DNA from: Cornus controversa
Lineage: Eukaryota; Streptophyta; Magnoliopsida; Cornales; Cornaceae
Assembly: GCA_026545225.1 (NCBI GenBank)
Contig: CM048845.1
Location: forward strand, 29,168,001-29,232,000
Length of the DNA stretch: 64,000 nt
Direction of reading: 5' to 3'
This document shows positions 35,761 to 47,101 of this stretch, piece by piece; within the stretch, counting starts at the first letter, position 1, and the number at the start of each line of letters is the position of its first letter. The notes under the pieces were generated by a model. It did no database searches. It saw only the letters and a program-made list of their open reading frames with translations, and was not told the DNA's origin. The translations under genes and the position numbers were made by a program.

Positions 35761-38700
35761 GTCCATATTTTTTTGCCAAAAAATTTGATGGGCCAAAAAA
35801 ATTTGATGTGCGAAAATATGGCGCGCTAATGTTATCATTTTACACTTGTTGGGTGGTCCTTAGTCCTACTCGTTATACCTAATACACGAAAAAGCTATAC
35901 CCAATTTCATTTCTCGTCACATGCCCGGTCACCATTTATTTTTCTCTCTCCTCTCCAAAATTGGGAAAGTTACATGCACAATCTTATCTCACGATTTCAC
36001 TCTCACCAGCAAATTTCTCTCTCTCAAACACACGATCTTCCCCCTCTCTCTCATCTGCTATGGATGATAAGCTGATCATCCAAAATCTGTTCTCTCACGC
36101 CCTTTTCCTTTTGGTGTTCCATGTTGATTGATCGGACTACTTTATTAAAGACGAAAGCAAATCTCTCTCTATCTGTAGTTACAGTCGACCCATTCCTCTT
36201 CGGTGATATCAATATATGGTTGTTTGATTCTTCTCAGTGAAAGCTACACAGATTTGTCTCCGGTAAGACACTTGATTTCTGAATTTTTTCCATATTGACG
36301 CTAACAATTTGTATATCTTTGCAAATCTAACTGTTATTCTTCATTTGTTCGCATAAGATAACCCGATCTAGCCTAGACAAATGATCTCCCTCAAATAATC
36401 CTTACTAGTTTTGCCTAAAAATCTCTTTATTTCTAATTAAGCCTTGAATCAATGTAGATCTGTTAGTAAACTGAAAGTGCTTCTTCTTTACTTGGTTGGT
36501 AATTGGATTGATTTGGGTGTCTTGTGATTTGGTCTTTTGACATAGGTTTTTTAGGTTTGTTTGTCAGAGATCTAGGAGTGGTGTTTGCTTCAATGTACGA
36601 GGAGATGGCATGTTGATGGGGCTTCTAAGATCTACCAAGATAAGTATAAGAAGTTTCTGAAAAGATTAGAACATTTTATATACATTTCTTGTTCTGTGTT
36701 TCTTTTTTTAGTAAATTAAAAGCTTTATGTTGATGGATACCATAACAGATCAAACTACCCTATGTTGTTAGATTTCATTTCTAGTGTGGTCACTAATCTA
36801 TTTATTTAATGATTGGAATTTTTTGCTACTATTCTTTATGATGTAGTTGCATCCAATTATGTATGTTTGGTCTATGTGTTTTTATATGCTCTGTGTTTGT
36901 ATTTTTTCCCTCTGGCAATTTTGTAATGTACCTGATGTTTGTTCCTCTAATTGAACTTTTGTCCCAGATAAATGTCATCCACTTGAAGTTTTGGCATGTG
37001 TTCTAAGATAAAAGATATGGACCATCAGTTACTAGCCGTAAAATTGTCTAAATTCATATATCAAATAACTAGAAGGTTTAATCTAAAGATATTAGTGAGT
37101 TATTGTTGAGGAAAAATAGTTCATTGAGAATGCTAACTTAACCTATTGTTATCTGCATTATTGTATAAAAGAAAATAGAAAAATGCATTTAATTCCAAAA
37201 ACATCCATGTTATTGTTTTATTGAAGAACTTTTAAATTTTTTGTATTTAATACTGGTGTACCTTTTAGATAGTAATTTTAACTCTTTAGTATTCTAGAAC
37301 TATCCAGTTTGTGTGATCCTTTGTAACCAATCTTTTACTGGGGCATTAACTTTTAGAGAAAATTCAGATATAAAATAGATTTATGCATTATTCAAAATAA
37401 CAGTTTTTTCCCACTCACCTGAATCCCCTTCTTACAAAATTCTATACAAAGGCATATGGTTGACACAATAAGGTATTGAATATACTAGCACATTTTTGAC
37501 ATTGCAATGCATAAAAACACTTCAATGGTGATGGTACTAATGCTTATATTTAAAAGTTTTAGAAGGCTAATATTATTAGAGTGAAAGGAAATGGTAATAC
37601 TCCTTCCTATGCGTATCAGTAAACTACCCTTTTCTTATGATATAATATTTAACTTTTCAGCTATTACCACACATGCATTGATTAAGATTTGGATAGCAAC
37701 AAAATTTTATACAAATCTTATCTGTTTAAATTTACAAGTTCTTAAATACATCAAAGTTGGATCATTACAAATTAGCAAGAATGTATCACCAGCATTTTTT
37801 GAATAAAAAATACTAAACAGATCGAACCCCATCAATTATGTTAAATAGTTTTCTTTTCTCCCTAGCAAGTCATTTTAAGTATACTCTACTCACTATAATA
37901 TTCTCACACTTTAGTGTAACAATGTATTATTTAGAATGGTGCAATCTGCAATTATGTGGCTGACCAGTGCCATCCCAACAGTTTTCCCCCACTCACCTAA
38001 ATCCCCTACTTACAAAATTCTATACAGAGGCATATGGTTTACACAATAAGGTATTGAATATGCTAGCACATTCGTGACATTGCAATGGATAAAAACACTT
38101 CAATGGTGATGGTACTAATGCCTATATTTAAAAGTTTTAGAAGGCTAATATTATTAGAGTGAAAGGAAATGGTAATACTCTTTCCTATGCATATCAGTAA
38201 ACTGCCCTTTTCTTATGATATAATATTTAACTTTTAAACTATTACCACACATGCATTGATTAAGATTTGGATAGCAACAAAATTTTATACAAATCTTATC
38301 TGTTTAAATTTACAAGTTCTTAAATACATCAAAGTTGGATCATTACAAATTAGCAGGAATGTATCATCAGCATTTTTTGAATAAAAAATACTAAACAGAT
38401 CGAACCCCATCAATTATGTTCAAGTCATCTTATGTTAAATAGTTTTCTTTTCTCCCTAGCAAGCCATTTTAAGTATACTCTGCTCACTATAATATTCTCA
38501 CACTTTAGTGTAACAATGTATTATTTAGAATGGTGCAATCTGCATTTATCTGGCTGATCAGTGCCATCCAAATAGTTTTTTTCCTTCTTTTGGTATGTAA
38601 TATGTTGTAATGCCACCAAGAAAAGTTGTCAAATGGGTTACTTTTCTGTGTTTAATTGACATTTAATGATAGTGTATATATATTTTTGTACTATGACATC

Positions 38701-39535
38701 TTGTTCTCTAAGTTGTACACATGTGTTAATAGATTCACTTTGTAGGGAAAATTGTTTAAAAACCAAACTTATATCATGTAATCTGGGTTGGGTTCACCTT
38801 GTTTGCTAGTACATATGGTATTTCAGTTAATCTGCAGATTGCTTCAACTCATGTTGTTACTGCTCGTTTTCATAGCCTTTTTGGATACTGGGTTCGAACT
38901 TGTTATGGCCATTTTTTTGCATTTATCTGTATTTGCTTCCAAGTGTTTGAATCAGTCTTTAGTTAATGAAAGTTATGCTTCATAAAAAATATTTGCCCCA
39001 TTCTTTCTTGACTTTATGAAATGGTTGTTAGCTAATATAAGTTTCGATTTATGTTAGTGTGGGGAGTTGCTACTAGAGTTAAGTGTCACCTTCCTCAAGA
39101 TCTAGTACCACCTTCAGCAACACCAGTCATGACTAGTACCACCACCACAACCACCACTTGAATGACAAATATGATGTATTTTCTTTTTTTTTTAATGGTC
39201 ACTTTAGAATTTTGTATATGCATGGTAAACATAAGAATTGACAAGATTTCTCAGTCTAAAACCTTTCGTAGGGCTCAAAAACATAGAGAAATTGGGTTAG
39301 TACTCTGTTAATTTTTTGGATAATTTGCCTACTTTGAATAGACTGCAGAGCTGGGGTGAAAATTGTTCGGTGTCAGCTATATTTTGTTAATTAATACGTA
39401 CATATGGAGCTGCTAGTATGGTTTTTATTTCCAGTTGGTTTATATGTGGGAGCACTTTGTCGTTGATGTTTGGCTGGTGAAGGGAATATTCTGCCACTTG
39501 TTTCTATTTTGGCATGTTAATTGGATTATCTGTAG
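35761..39535. other. CACTA interior, gene-like leader and intron-like sequence
   Basis: No transposase or other frame supported. About 35930-36270 is CT-rich and resembles a plant 5' untranslated leader ending in a GGTAAG donor-like site (36261-36266). The rest is T-rich and intron-like and includes a 578-bp tandem duplication. It may be captured 5' and intron sequence of the pyrophosphatase gene, but this is inference. Confidence 0.4.
37401..38571 (+). repeat. 578-bp direct tandem duplication in the CACTA
   Basis: The unit starting CAGTTTTTTCCCACTCACCT at 37401 recurs from 37979 with only scattered differences, and the second copy runs to about 38571. The copies differ by a few point changes and small indels. 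Confidence 0.85.
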
Positions 39536-39635
39536 GTGAATGGGTACAATGACTCTCTAATTGAAGAAGAGAAGGGTATCAATGACCACAATGTCATCGC
39601 TAAGTGCGCCGAAATACAGAATGCTGTCTCCGAAG
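39536..39635 (+). pseudogene. AVP1-like: Captured exon of a vacuolar H+-pyrophosphatase gene
   Basis: Encodes NGYNDSLIEEEKGINDHNVI followed by AKCAEIQNAVSEG, matching the N-terminal cytosolic loop of plant type I vacuolar H+-translocating pyrophosphatases. The exon is bounded by TGTAG (acceptor, ends 39535) and GTGAAC (donor, from 39636). It lies inside the CACTA element, so it is a transposon-borne gene fragment and not a complete proton pump. The intron runs on to the next captured exon at 42114, and the phase across that junction (G then GT) gives the expected glycine. Confidence 0.85.
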
Positions 39636-40257
39636 GTGAACCTCAGCTCATCTTAGCTCTAGATCTATATATATATATATATTTTGCCAGATTCTTTTGG
39701 GGTTGTGATTGTTCTTGTTTTATAGTACAACTTTCTATGCCTTTAGATCTTATTTTAGTCTCTGCTGGTTGCTCAGAAACAAAGGAAACGAAAAGGACAG
39801 TGAAATTTTGGAACTTTATTATTTTTGCTGTTTTTGGTTTCATAAACTGTCATCCTATTTTGTGAGAACAATGTTCAGAGATTATAGAAACAGAAAACAA
39901 TTAAGAATTGAACCAAACAGGCCCATGATATGTAGAGGGAAAAAAGAAAAACCTTAAAAAAGGAAACTACAGATTTAAATGTTGTATAAATGTGTTATTC
40001 GTTTGGCTGTCATGAAAGAGAACACTTTTGAACCAATCTAAAGCGATATGGCAGTATTAGACATTTAGACCTTTTTCTTTTTCCGGTAATACTGCCTCAC
40101 GTGAGCTCGTACACCAAGGCTAATGGTCCATCGATTGTATTTAGTTTTTCTTTTTAGATTTCAATTTATGAAACTGTAAGAAACAGAAATTTTCCTAATA
40201 TATTTTTCTTTCCTGTATTTTCTTGGCGGTTAAACAGAGCTGTAGGTTATGCTGTGA

Positions 40258-40297
40258 CGGACTCAGTTAAGGCTTACGCTTTACTACACTGAGTCCG
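40258..40297. repeat. 10-bp perfect inverted repeat
   Basis: CGGACTCAGT (40258-40267) and ACTGAGTCCG (40288-40297) face each other across a 20-base loop. It could be a hairpin or a relic of a small insertion; no TSD is obvious. Confidence 0.6.
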
Positions 40298-40537
40298 CTG
40301 ATAAGTGAGCTGATTCTGATATGTACTTACTTTTGTCGGTCTTCTGTTCACTGAATTTTTTATTGTTGCATTTATATTGGGAAGAGTATATTATTGAAAA
40401 TTGAGCCTAATATGCTCCACAAAATTGTTTTAGCTGGCTTTTTTTTTTGTTGTTGCTGTTGTTGTTGTCATATCTGAATAAAGTACTTGCAATTTTTGGT
40501 ATTGGTTGCTGACTAGTGCTACCATGAGTAGTCTATA

Positions 40538-40905
40538 CTATATGGTATTTGGTGAAGCCTTTTATTGAATTTAAATGAAAAATACCTCTGATATATATAT
40601 TGGCCTTAATAAATCCTTTTAGCATTATAGCCTAGAGAGCAGTGTAGTTGAGGGTGAAAGGTGTTTGTAGAGATCCTATATTGACAATGGCGCTTGGCAG
40701 TGAAAAGAATATATGGTATTTGGTGAAGCTTTTTATTGAATTTAAATGAAAAATACCTATATATATATATATATATATGTATTGGCCTTCTTAATAAATT
40801 CTTTTAGTGTAATAGCCTAGAGAGCAGTGTGGTTAAGGGTGAAAGATGTTTGTAGAGATCCTATATTGACAATGGCACTTGGCAGTGAAAAGAATATATG
40901 GCATG
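40538..40905 (+). repeat. ~175-bp tandem duplication in the captured intron
   Basis: The unit from TATATGGTATTTGGTGAAGC to GGCAGTGAAAAGAA is repeated once. The copies differ at a TA run and scattered bases. Confidence 0.8.
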
Positions 40906-42128
40906 AAGGTGAAGCCTTTTTTTGTGACTAGACAAGAGTTGGATGATTTTCTGCCTAGGTTGATATTATATTGCAAAGAGTCCATCCTTTTTATGGCTAC
41001 TCCTCGATTTCATAACACAGTGGTTGTCACTGTTGTAAACTTCTAACCACTACCTTGATTTGAGACCATCATATGGATGTGTGGCAAGACAAGAAGGATA
41101 AGATAAAATGAATACACTCGTGAGATAATGAAAGTAGCATCCATTGGAATTTTACAAATAGAATGAGATAAAATCAATTAAGATGATTTTACGATGTGCA
41201 GTGGAAACCACTAACTGTTTTCGTGAGGAAGAGCGGCATGGTCCACTTTGTTGGTAATGTTAGGGGAATGAGAAAATTAAAAGTAATGTAAGTCGAGATA
41301 ATAAGAAAATGTCTGAATGGTGTGTTGCTTAACTGGCTTATATTCAAATATAGCTGTAATGACAAAATAAAATTCATGTAATGGACCTAAAAAGTTGTAA
41401 AAGCTTTATTGAGTTAAATTGGTTAAATTATTGTGTAGTTGAGGCTCTTGATTTCCTTGTTATCAAGGTTTGGAAATTTTTTATTTTTGCTAAAATGTTG
41501 TTGGAGGTAATGTTTTTAGTGAACTGATGTTTTCCACCATTTACTTTGGTGCTTGCAACTTCTAAACTTAATCTAAATGGGTCCTTAACATGGGTGTGTT
41601 CTGTAAGCTTGTTGCTTAGTAGTCTTTTGTTACAGGTGCTTTGTGTTATTGAACTTATCTGATCTGAAGAAAAAAAAATTCATGATAGATTCAAAGTATT
41701 AGTGTCTTTTGATTAACTAGTGTTATTTTGTGTCCTTAGATAGTTTTGATTCTGATTGTAAGATTTGGTCCTTGATGTTGTCCAGATTTTATGTTTTAGA
41801 ACCATTGATATACTATCTTCTCCTTCAAGCTCTAGTTTGTATATGTATTATAAAATATATGCTAGTTGAGTAACTGATAAGTGCTATCTATTACTCACAA
41901 CAATTTTTTTTTTATAAGTTTATTTCATTTTGCTTCACACTTTGGCAAGCACTTTATATGTTTTGTAAGCATTATAGCATTTTAAAAAAAAAAAAAAAGA
42001 ATTACTATTATTATTGTTAATATTATTATTATTATTATTATTATTTGAAAGGCAAGCTTTATAGATTTTTTGTTTTTAACTTATTTAAATTAAGGAATGT
42101 GTGAATGTAACAGGTGCAACGTCATTTC

Positions 42129-43594
42129 TGATGTGGCTAAACTTGATTGTAATTGTAAGCTTATTTTTTCCCTTTTTCAAAATATAATTTAACCACTCGC
42201 AAGAGCACGAATCTTTGTAGATACGGTTCTATATAGAGGGTATCGATCCCACGAGGACTAGTTGTTAATTGTCTTGAAGAGAGATTAATTCCACTTTAAT
42301 TCTAAAAACAAGGTTTTGATTTTTGTTTTAAAACTATTGCATGAAATGTAAAAACACTAAATTTAAAGAGTTGTAGGTTGGGAGAGAGAACTAGGGGTGG
42401 ATTCCACCACTAGCCATTCACATGTCCATAAATGTAGCAAGTTTGGGATTTATAAAATGAAATGCCTAACAATGTCATTAGGCTTGTGACCTTAATAACA
42501 TATCAAAAGATCAATGTGTTTTCCAACCTACCATAACCCATCTTCAACAAGCATAGTTCTTCAACCTAACTAATTACCCTACTCTCTAAGTGAACCTAAA
42601 TGCATCCAAACTACCTCATCTTGGCATGGTTTATACAAGCAAGAATAACACATTCCATTTAAACACCATTGCTTAGCCATCACTTACACTTTTTGTAGAA
42701 GATGCAAGTGTTGTGCATTCATAAGATGGATTCTACTCTAAGACAAGAATAAAAACAATATCATATGAATATATATAAGAAATGTATAAGTGTGCATCAT
42801 CACTAGACTAAGTAATCAACATTGAAATACAAATCCCAAATAATGCTACAAAAATGAACAAGTTTACATGGCTAGGGGTTTCACCCACACCCTAGTAGAG
42901 AAGTTAGTTGATCATGGCAGCCTTGCACTCTTCCATTGATGGAGAAAATGAAGCTTCAAGGTCTGGTTCGGCTTCTCCTTCTCCTCTCCCGAAAGTCACT
43001 AATGTATGGTATGTGATATATGTGAGAAATGGCTCCTTTTGTGCATATTTGGCTACTTTTCATCCTTGGGACCCACCATGAATATATATATAGCAATATA
43101 TATACCAACTAAATCAATAATATCTCCATGTGTCTTCTCCAAGTCAGAAAATCCATCCAAGTCATGCAAAAAGGTGGATTTTGTTGCAAGTGGGAAAGCA
43201 GGTGAGCAAGTGGGCAAGTGGGTCTGCAGAATCTCGATTGATCGAGATTGGAATCTTGAGTGATCGAGATTTCGATTGATCAATCGAGATGTTGATCTCG
43301 ATCAATCGAGATCTCAATTGATCGAGACATGCATTTCGATTAATCAAAATGCATGTCCCGATCAATTGAGATCTCGATTGATCGAGATCAACATCTCGAT
43401 TGATTGAGATGCCTTAGCTTCATTTCTGAATTCTGCTCTTCAACTGCAAATGGCCTCAAACATTGCTCCTTTTGGTACAAAACCTGCAATACATCAAAAA
43501 TACAAAATACCATAAACGTACCTCGGTAAACGTAATAACGGGACTAACATATGCAATAAAGAGGGTTCAAATGCATAGTATTGAACACTTATCA
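42129..43594 (-). mobile_element. Solo LTR (1466 bp) inside the captured exon, TSD ATTTC
   Basis: ATTTC flanks at 42124-42128 and 43595-43599; the ends are TGATG...TATCA. On the minus strand it starts TGATAAGTGTTCAATAC and ends GCCACATCA. The minus strand has TATATATA boxes near 43082-43108, with a cluster of TCGATTGATCGAGAT repeats about 125 bases upstream. It is related in layout to the solo LTR at 17197-18590. Confidence 0.87.
43233..43410. repeat. Palindromic ATCTCGATTGATCGAGAT cluster
   Basis: About ten near-copies of TCGATTGATCGAGAT and its variants, alternating in orientation and separated by a few bases. Every unit is close to self-complementary. Confidence 0.85.
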
Positions 43595-43933
43595 ATTTCT
43601 ATTTACTAAGTATCAGTATGTGGGCATTTTCATGGTTGCTTTTACAATTTTGATCTTCCCTTTCCTGGGCTCTGTTAAGAGCTTCAGTACAAAGAGCCAG
43701 GCATGCACTTACAATCCACAAAATATGTGCAAACCAGCACTTGCTACTGCTTTATTTAGCACTATATCCTTCTTGCTGGGTGGAATCACTTCGGTCGTGT
43801 CTGGTTTCCTTGGGATGAAAATTGCTACCTATGCAAATGTAAGGACAATTTTGGAAGCTAGAAAAGGTGTTGGAAAGGCTTTTATCACTGCATTCAGGTC
43901 TGGTGCAGTAATGGGGTTCTCCTTGCTGCAGTT

Positions 43934-44613
43934 TTGGTTATAGTTGTCACCATTGATACTCTTCTGGTTGTTTGATTATTATGGGTAGTGGTGAGTTGTA
44001 TCTTGATGGGCCTATTGAAGCTGAGGTTTTTGTCCCATATTTTTGTTTGTGTTAGTTTGGTAGACTCGGAGTTTCACTTAATTAATTTGTATGCGCCAAG
44101 TAGGCTGTATACGGCTTTTTGCCTCTTTTGTGATTATAATTAAATGTGGTAATTGATTTTCGGTCTTTTTAGTTTTGTCTATTTTAATTTTTATATTGTA
44201 ATGGATTTTAGAAAAAATGTAAATTAACAAATCAAGCAGTGTTATACAAATAAATAAATCAACCAGAGAACAAAAAATATCAATTCAAAAAGAAAATAAA
44301 AAAATAATGTATTAGAGACAGTTTTTGTTGTTGCTAATAAGAGACACATTAGCGACGAAAACATGACTATTGCTAATACATTAATTAATAGGGACAGAAT
44401 AAACTGTCGCTAATAATTTTAGCGAAAACTATATTCGCGATGGGATGTTCCGTCGCTAAAGACTCCTATCTTTTGAGACAGTACATTTTCAACCGTCGCA
44501 AAAGACCTTTTGCGATGGAAGCTTTAGCGATAGACACTTTTAAGCTTTAGCGATGATTTTGAGACTTTTAGCAACGGTTCAGACTGTCGCTAAAACCCAA
44601 AATTATTGTAGTG
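43934..44613. other. Right end of the CACTA with subterminal repeats
   Basis: After the captured exon, AT-rich sequence, then from about 44330 a dense set of TAGCGACRR / GTCGCTAA motifs in both orientations up to the terminal ATTGTAGTG. These are the usual transposase-binding type repeats of CACTA ends. Confidence 0.7.
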
Positions 44614-44616
44614 TCA

Positions 44617-45035
44617 ATTATATAACCATAGAGAAAAAGCTTCTAGCTGTACTATTTGCTCTAGACAAGTTTCGTTCCTATTTATTGGGATCCAAGGTGG
44701 TTGTTTACTCTGATCATGCAGCATTGAGACACTTATTGGTGAAGAAGGAAACCAAACCGCGGCTTATTCGATGGATTTTATTGTTGCAAGAATTCAATTT
44801 GGAGATAAAAGACAAAAAGGGGACAGAGAATGTGGTTGCGGATCATTTATCCTGGATTGAGTTTGAGCTGGTGATTGATGTATTACCTATTCGAGACTCA
44901 TTTTCGGATGAACAATTGTTTGGAATTTGTGAGATGAAAGTTAATGGGCAAAGGTTGAAGTATTGTGTAGAAGGATTTGTGCCAAGAAGAGAAGTAGAGT
45001 CCGTCGACTTGACGGATCCCGTCTATCCGACTTAA
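44617..45035 (+). pseudogene. Athila-like RNase H (second part) and integrase tail
   Basis: Continues the RNase H cut at 35611: [33 protein letters not shown] and [11 protein letters not shown]. It then jumps from [13 protein letters not shown] straight to [12 protein letters not shown], a motif that in Athila elements lies at the very end of integrase, and to the pol end (DLTDPVYPT, stop 45033-45035). The zinc-binding and catalytic parts of integrase are therefore deleted while the frame stays open. Confidence 0.82.
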
Positions 45036-45274
45036 TCCCTTCAGAGAGTTGATCGTCTCCTACGGACGTTAAATTGTAGGATTTGTATGTATTTCTATCC
45101 TTTAATTTCTTTAGTTTTCTTTGATTTTGATTTTTAATTTTAGTTTTCTTAAGTTTTCTTTCAATTCTAGTTGCGTTTTAATGTATTTTCTTTGAGTTTT
45201 TGATGTATAAGTTACTTCCAGAGGATGCCAAGAGGTGTACCGAGGTATTTGGACTCAATACGGGTGAAAAAACG

Positions 45275-45490
45275 TGCTCTCGATCGACCTTGGGTGATGG
45301 AGACTACAAAAATACACGTCTCGGTCGACCTTGGGCGATGGAGGGTCAAACAGGCATCAGCCGGGGGGATCGATCGCCCCCACAATTTTTCACCAAGGGA
45401 GAGCAACCAGCTGGGCGATCGATCGCCCAGCCTTAGGGGGATCGATCGCCCAGGCCCAAAAATAGGCCGCTCGGATTTTTCTTCTATATA
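45275..45490 (+). promoter_or_regulatory. Palindrome cluster and TATA box before the post-pol ORF
   Basis: Repeats of TCGATCGACCTTGGG and GGGGGATCGATCGCCC occur between 45275 and 45453, including a perfect 20-base palindrome at 45411-45430. TATATA follows at 45485-45490, about 380 bases ahead of the ORF start at 45871. The layout copies that of several LTR U3 regions in this window. A promoter role is inference. Confidence 0.5.
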
Positions 45491-45870
45491 ATGGCCACCT
45501 CTCCTCTTTTGTTGCCACTACTTGCTTCCTTAACATCTTTGAGCTCCAATTTGACTCCTACTTCAACCGGGAATTTATTTTCTTCAATTGGTGATTCTCG
45601 AACAAGTATTTAACATTGATCATCATCAACATCAAAACCGGATTGATCCTCACTAGTTCTCAAGGAAACTCTCACTTTTTCAAGTTCTACATCAAAGTAA
45701 ATGAAGTTTTTCTTTGGCTAAATTGTGCAATTATTTTTTAGGGCTTTTGTAGAACAAGTTTGTTCAATTTGGGTGAAAAAAATTGCCGAAAAGAAGAGGT
45801 TGAAGGATAAACTTTTATTGTGCACGCCAAGTGTTTGATTTAATTCCTCAACCAAACTTTTTCTATTTCT

Positions 45871-47101
45871 ATGGCACCAAAGAGAGCAATTCACCAAGGT
45901 GCTTCAAGCTCACACACTCCTCGCCGAGCAAGGCATGATCCAACATTCGGTTCTTCAAGATCTCGCCGAGATGGTATTCATAATCGATGGCATCCAAGGG
46001 CCTTGAATTTTGAAACAACGTTTCATATCGCCGAACTCTATAGTATGTTTTCTCAGACACGATGAGGGATTTTTGACATCCATCATCGTCGGTCGGCATC
46101 GATTTTTGTTGCACTCTCTACTACTATCCACCCAAGGCTTGTCAAGATATTTTATCATAACTTAATGCCGAAACCTGATGAGCGGGATGTACTTATTTCT
46201 TCAGTAGATGGAACAGTAGTTCAGGTTGATATGTCATCCATTGCTATTGCCATGGGTTATCCTCATGAGTGCCCAGATGATTTGACTAATATCTATACTC
46301 CTCTACCCGATGATTTGTCAGTGGGTAAGGTTGCACGTTTGTGTGCTAACCAATGCTAACCAATTCTCTGGACCAAAGCGAAATGCAGCTTCCAAGTCTT
46401 CTATACCAAATCATTTATGGTTCCTTGATGTTGTTTTGCTTAAGAATATATGTCCCATTGGACATAAAACTGAGAGACATCAAGAGTTCCTTAGATCTTT
46501 ATATGCCATACAATTTGGGCATTGGTTGTCATTCCCATAGATTGTTTCAGGCCAGATTGAAAAGTTCTATTCCAAAGTTGTGGCCAAGGCACCGGACAGT
46601 GCAAGTGACTGGGAGTTTTCATTCCCTACTATCATTCATCAGTTGCTTATTGCACAGGGGTATGCAGTCCATGAGGATGAGCTTGCCTTTCCACGTGATA
46701 TTCATTATGGCACACATGACTGGAATTTGAGCCGATCTCATATGCATCAAAGAGTCATAGCTGCGCCAGGTAAAGTGTCTCGATTGGCCCAGGGAGGGGA
46801 ACCTGTAGATATACCACCACCGGTGGAGGATCCAGAGGAGATGGAAGTAGAAGAAGAGGGGGTACATGCACAAGCTGGTGGCCATGATTATCATTATTTA
46901 GAGGGACAGATTGCTGGGTTGACCGCCCAGTTTGGCACCGTATAAACAGAGGTTTGCACATAGTTTGGAGCTATGAGGACTGAGATGGCGGATTACTTTC
47001 ATGAGACTCGCCAGGATCAACTAGAGATGAGGAGGATGCTGCGTGCACTGATGCGCCAGGCAAACTTGGATTCGGATGCTCAACCACCACCGCATCCTTG
47101 A
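45871..47101 (+). pseudogene. Athila-like post-pol ORF (envelope-position ORF), broken
   Basis: Originally about 410 codons from MAPKRAIHQGASSSHTPRRA to PPPHP and a stop at 47099-47101. Early part basic; middle with PKPDERDVLISSVDGTVVQV and LWFLDVVLLKNICPIGHKTE, QLLIAQGYAVHEDELAFPRD; then an acidic stretch (PPPVEDPEEMEVEEEG) and a coiled-coil-like C-terminus. Breaks: TGA at 46063 (CGA in origin), a 10-base tandem duplication GCTAACCAAT at 46345-46364 that shifts the frame, and stops at 46538, 46943 and 46961, each one C-to-T change from CAG or CAA. I see no signal peptide or membrane segment, so the name envelope-like rests on position only. Relative: 15720-16632 (-). Confidence 0.7.

Larger units (their letters stand above)
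39636..42113 (+). other. Intron-like stretch between captured exons
   Basis: T-rich, with TA runs (39667-39682, 40756-40778), an (ATT)n run (about 42008-42048) and a local tandem duplication. Starts with a GT donor and ends TGTAACAG at 42113. No separate gene seen. Confidence 0.55.
42114..43933 (+). pseudogene. AVP1-like: Second captured H+-pyrophosphatase exon, split by a solo LTR
   Basis: The exon starts at 42114 after TGTAACAG with codons for G-A-T-S-F, is cut at 42128, and resumes at 43595-43599 (duplicated ATTTC) with [16 protein letters not shown]. It then continues through [10 protein letters not shown]-type residues (here [13 protein letters not shown]), [16 protein letters not shown] and [10 protein letters not shown], to [10 protein letters not shown] near 43920. 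These are the second and third membrane segments and adjoining loop of the vacuolar proton pump. A one-base loss near 43917 shifts the frame and similarity stops by about 43933. The remaining family sequence, including the pyrophosphate-binding site, is absent. Confidence 0.88.
35615..44613. mobile_element. CACTA (En/Spm-like) transposon, 8999 bp, TSD TCA
   Basis: The left end reads CACTACAAGAAATAAGG and the right end ATTATTGTAGTG, which is CACTACAATAAT read inward. TCA flanks it at 35612-35614 and 44614-44616. Subterminal repeats are visible on both sides: TTAGGGACA and TGTCCCTAA motifs over about 35640-35760, and TAGCGAC/GTCGCTAA motifs over about 44330-44600. Removing the element and one TCA makes the flanks collinear with the RNase H of the Athila-like host element. 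No TNP2-type transposase frame is visible, so it is non-autonomous. It carries vacuolar H+-pyrophosphatase gene pieces and a nested solo LTR; without the latter it is about 7.5 kb. Confidence 0.9.

Noticed and set aside
35761-39535. CACTA transposase (TNP2-like)
   Set aside because: No frame of adequate length or motif was found; longest frames are under 120 codons and unlike the family.
43006-43365. ORFs over the ATCGAGAT repeats
   Set aside because: Products of a palindromic repeat cluster inside a solo LTR.
43233-43410. CRISPR-like regular repeats
   Set aside because: Spacers are too short and irregular, the repeats are palindromic variants, and the context is a plant LTR.
43581-43943. 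A complete small membrane protein gene
   Set aside because: The frame's first residues come from the solo LTR end; the rest is an exon fragment of a vacuolar H+-pyrophosphatase with a frameshift at its end.
45871-47101. A true envelope glycoprotein
   Set aside because: No signal peptide, membrane span or cysteine/glycosylation pattern is visible; only the position after pol suggests the name.
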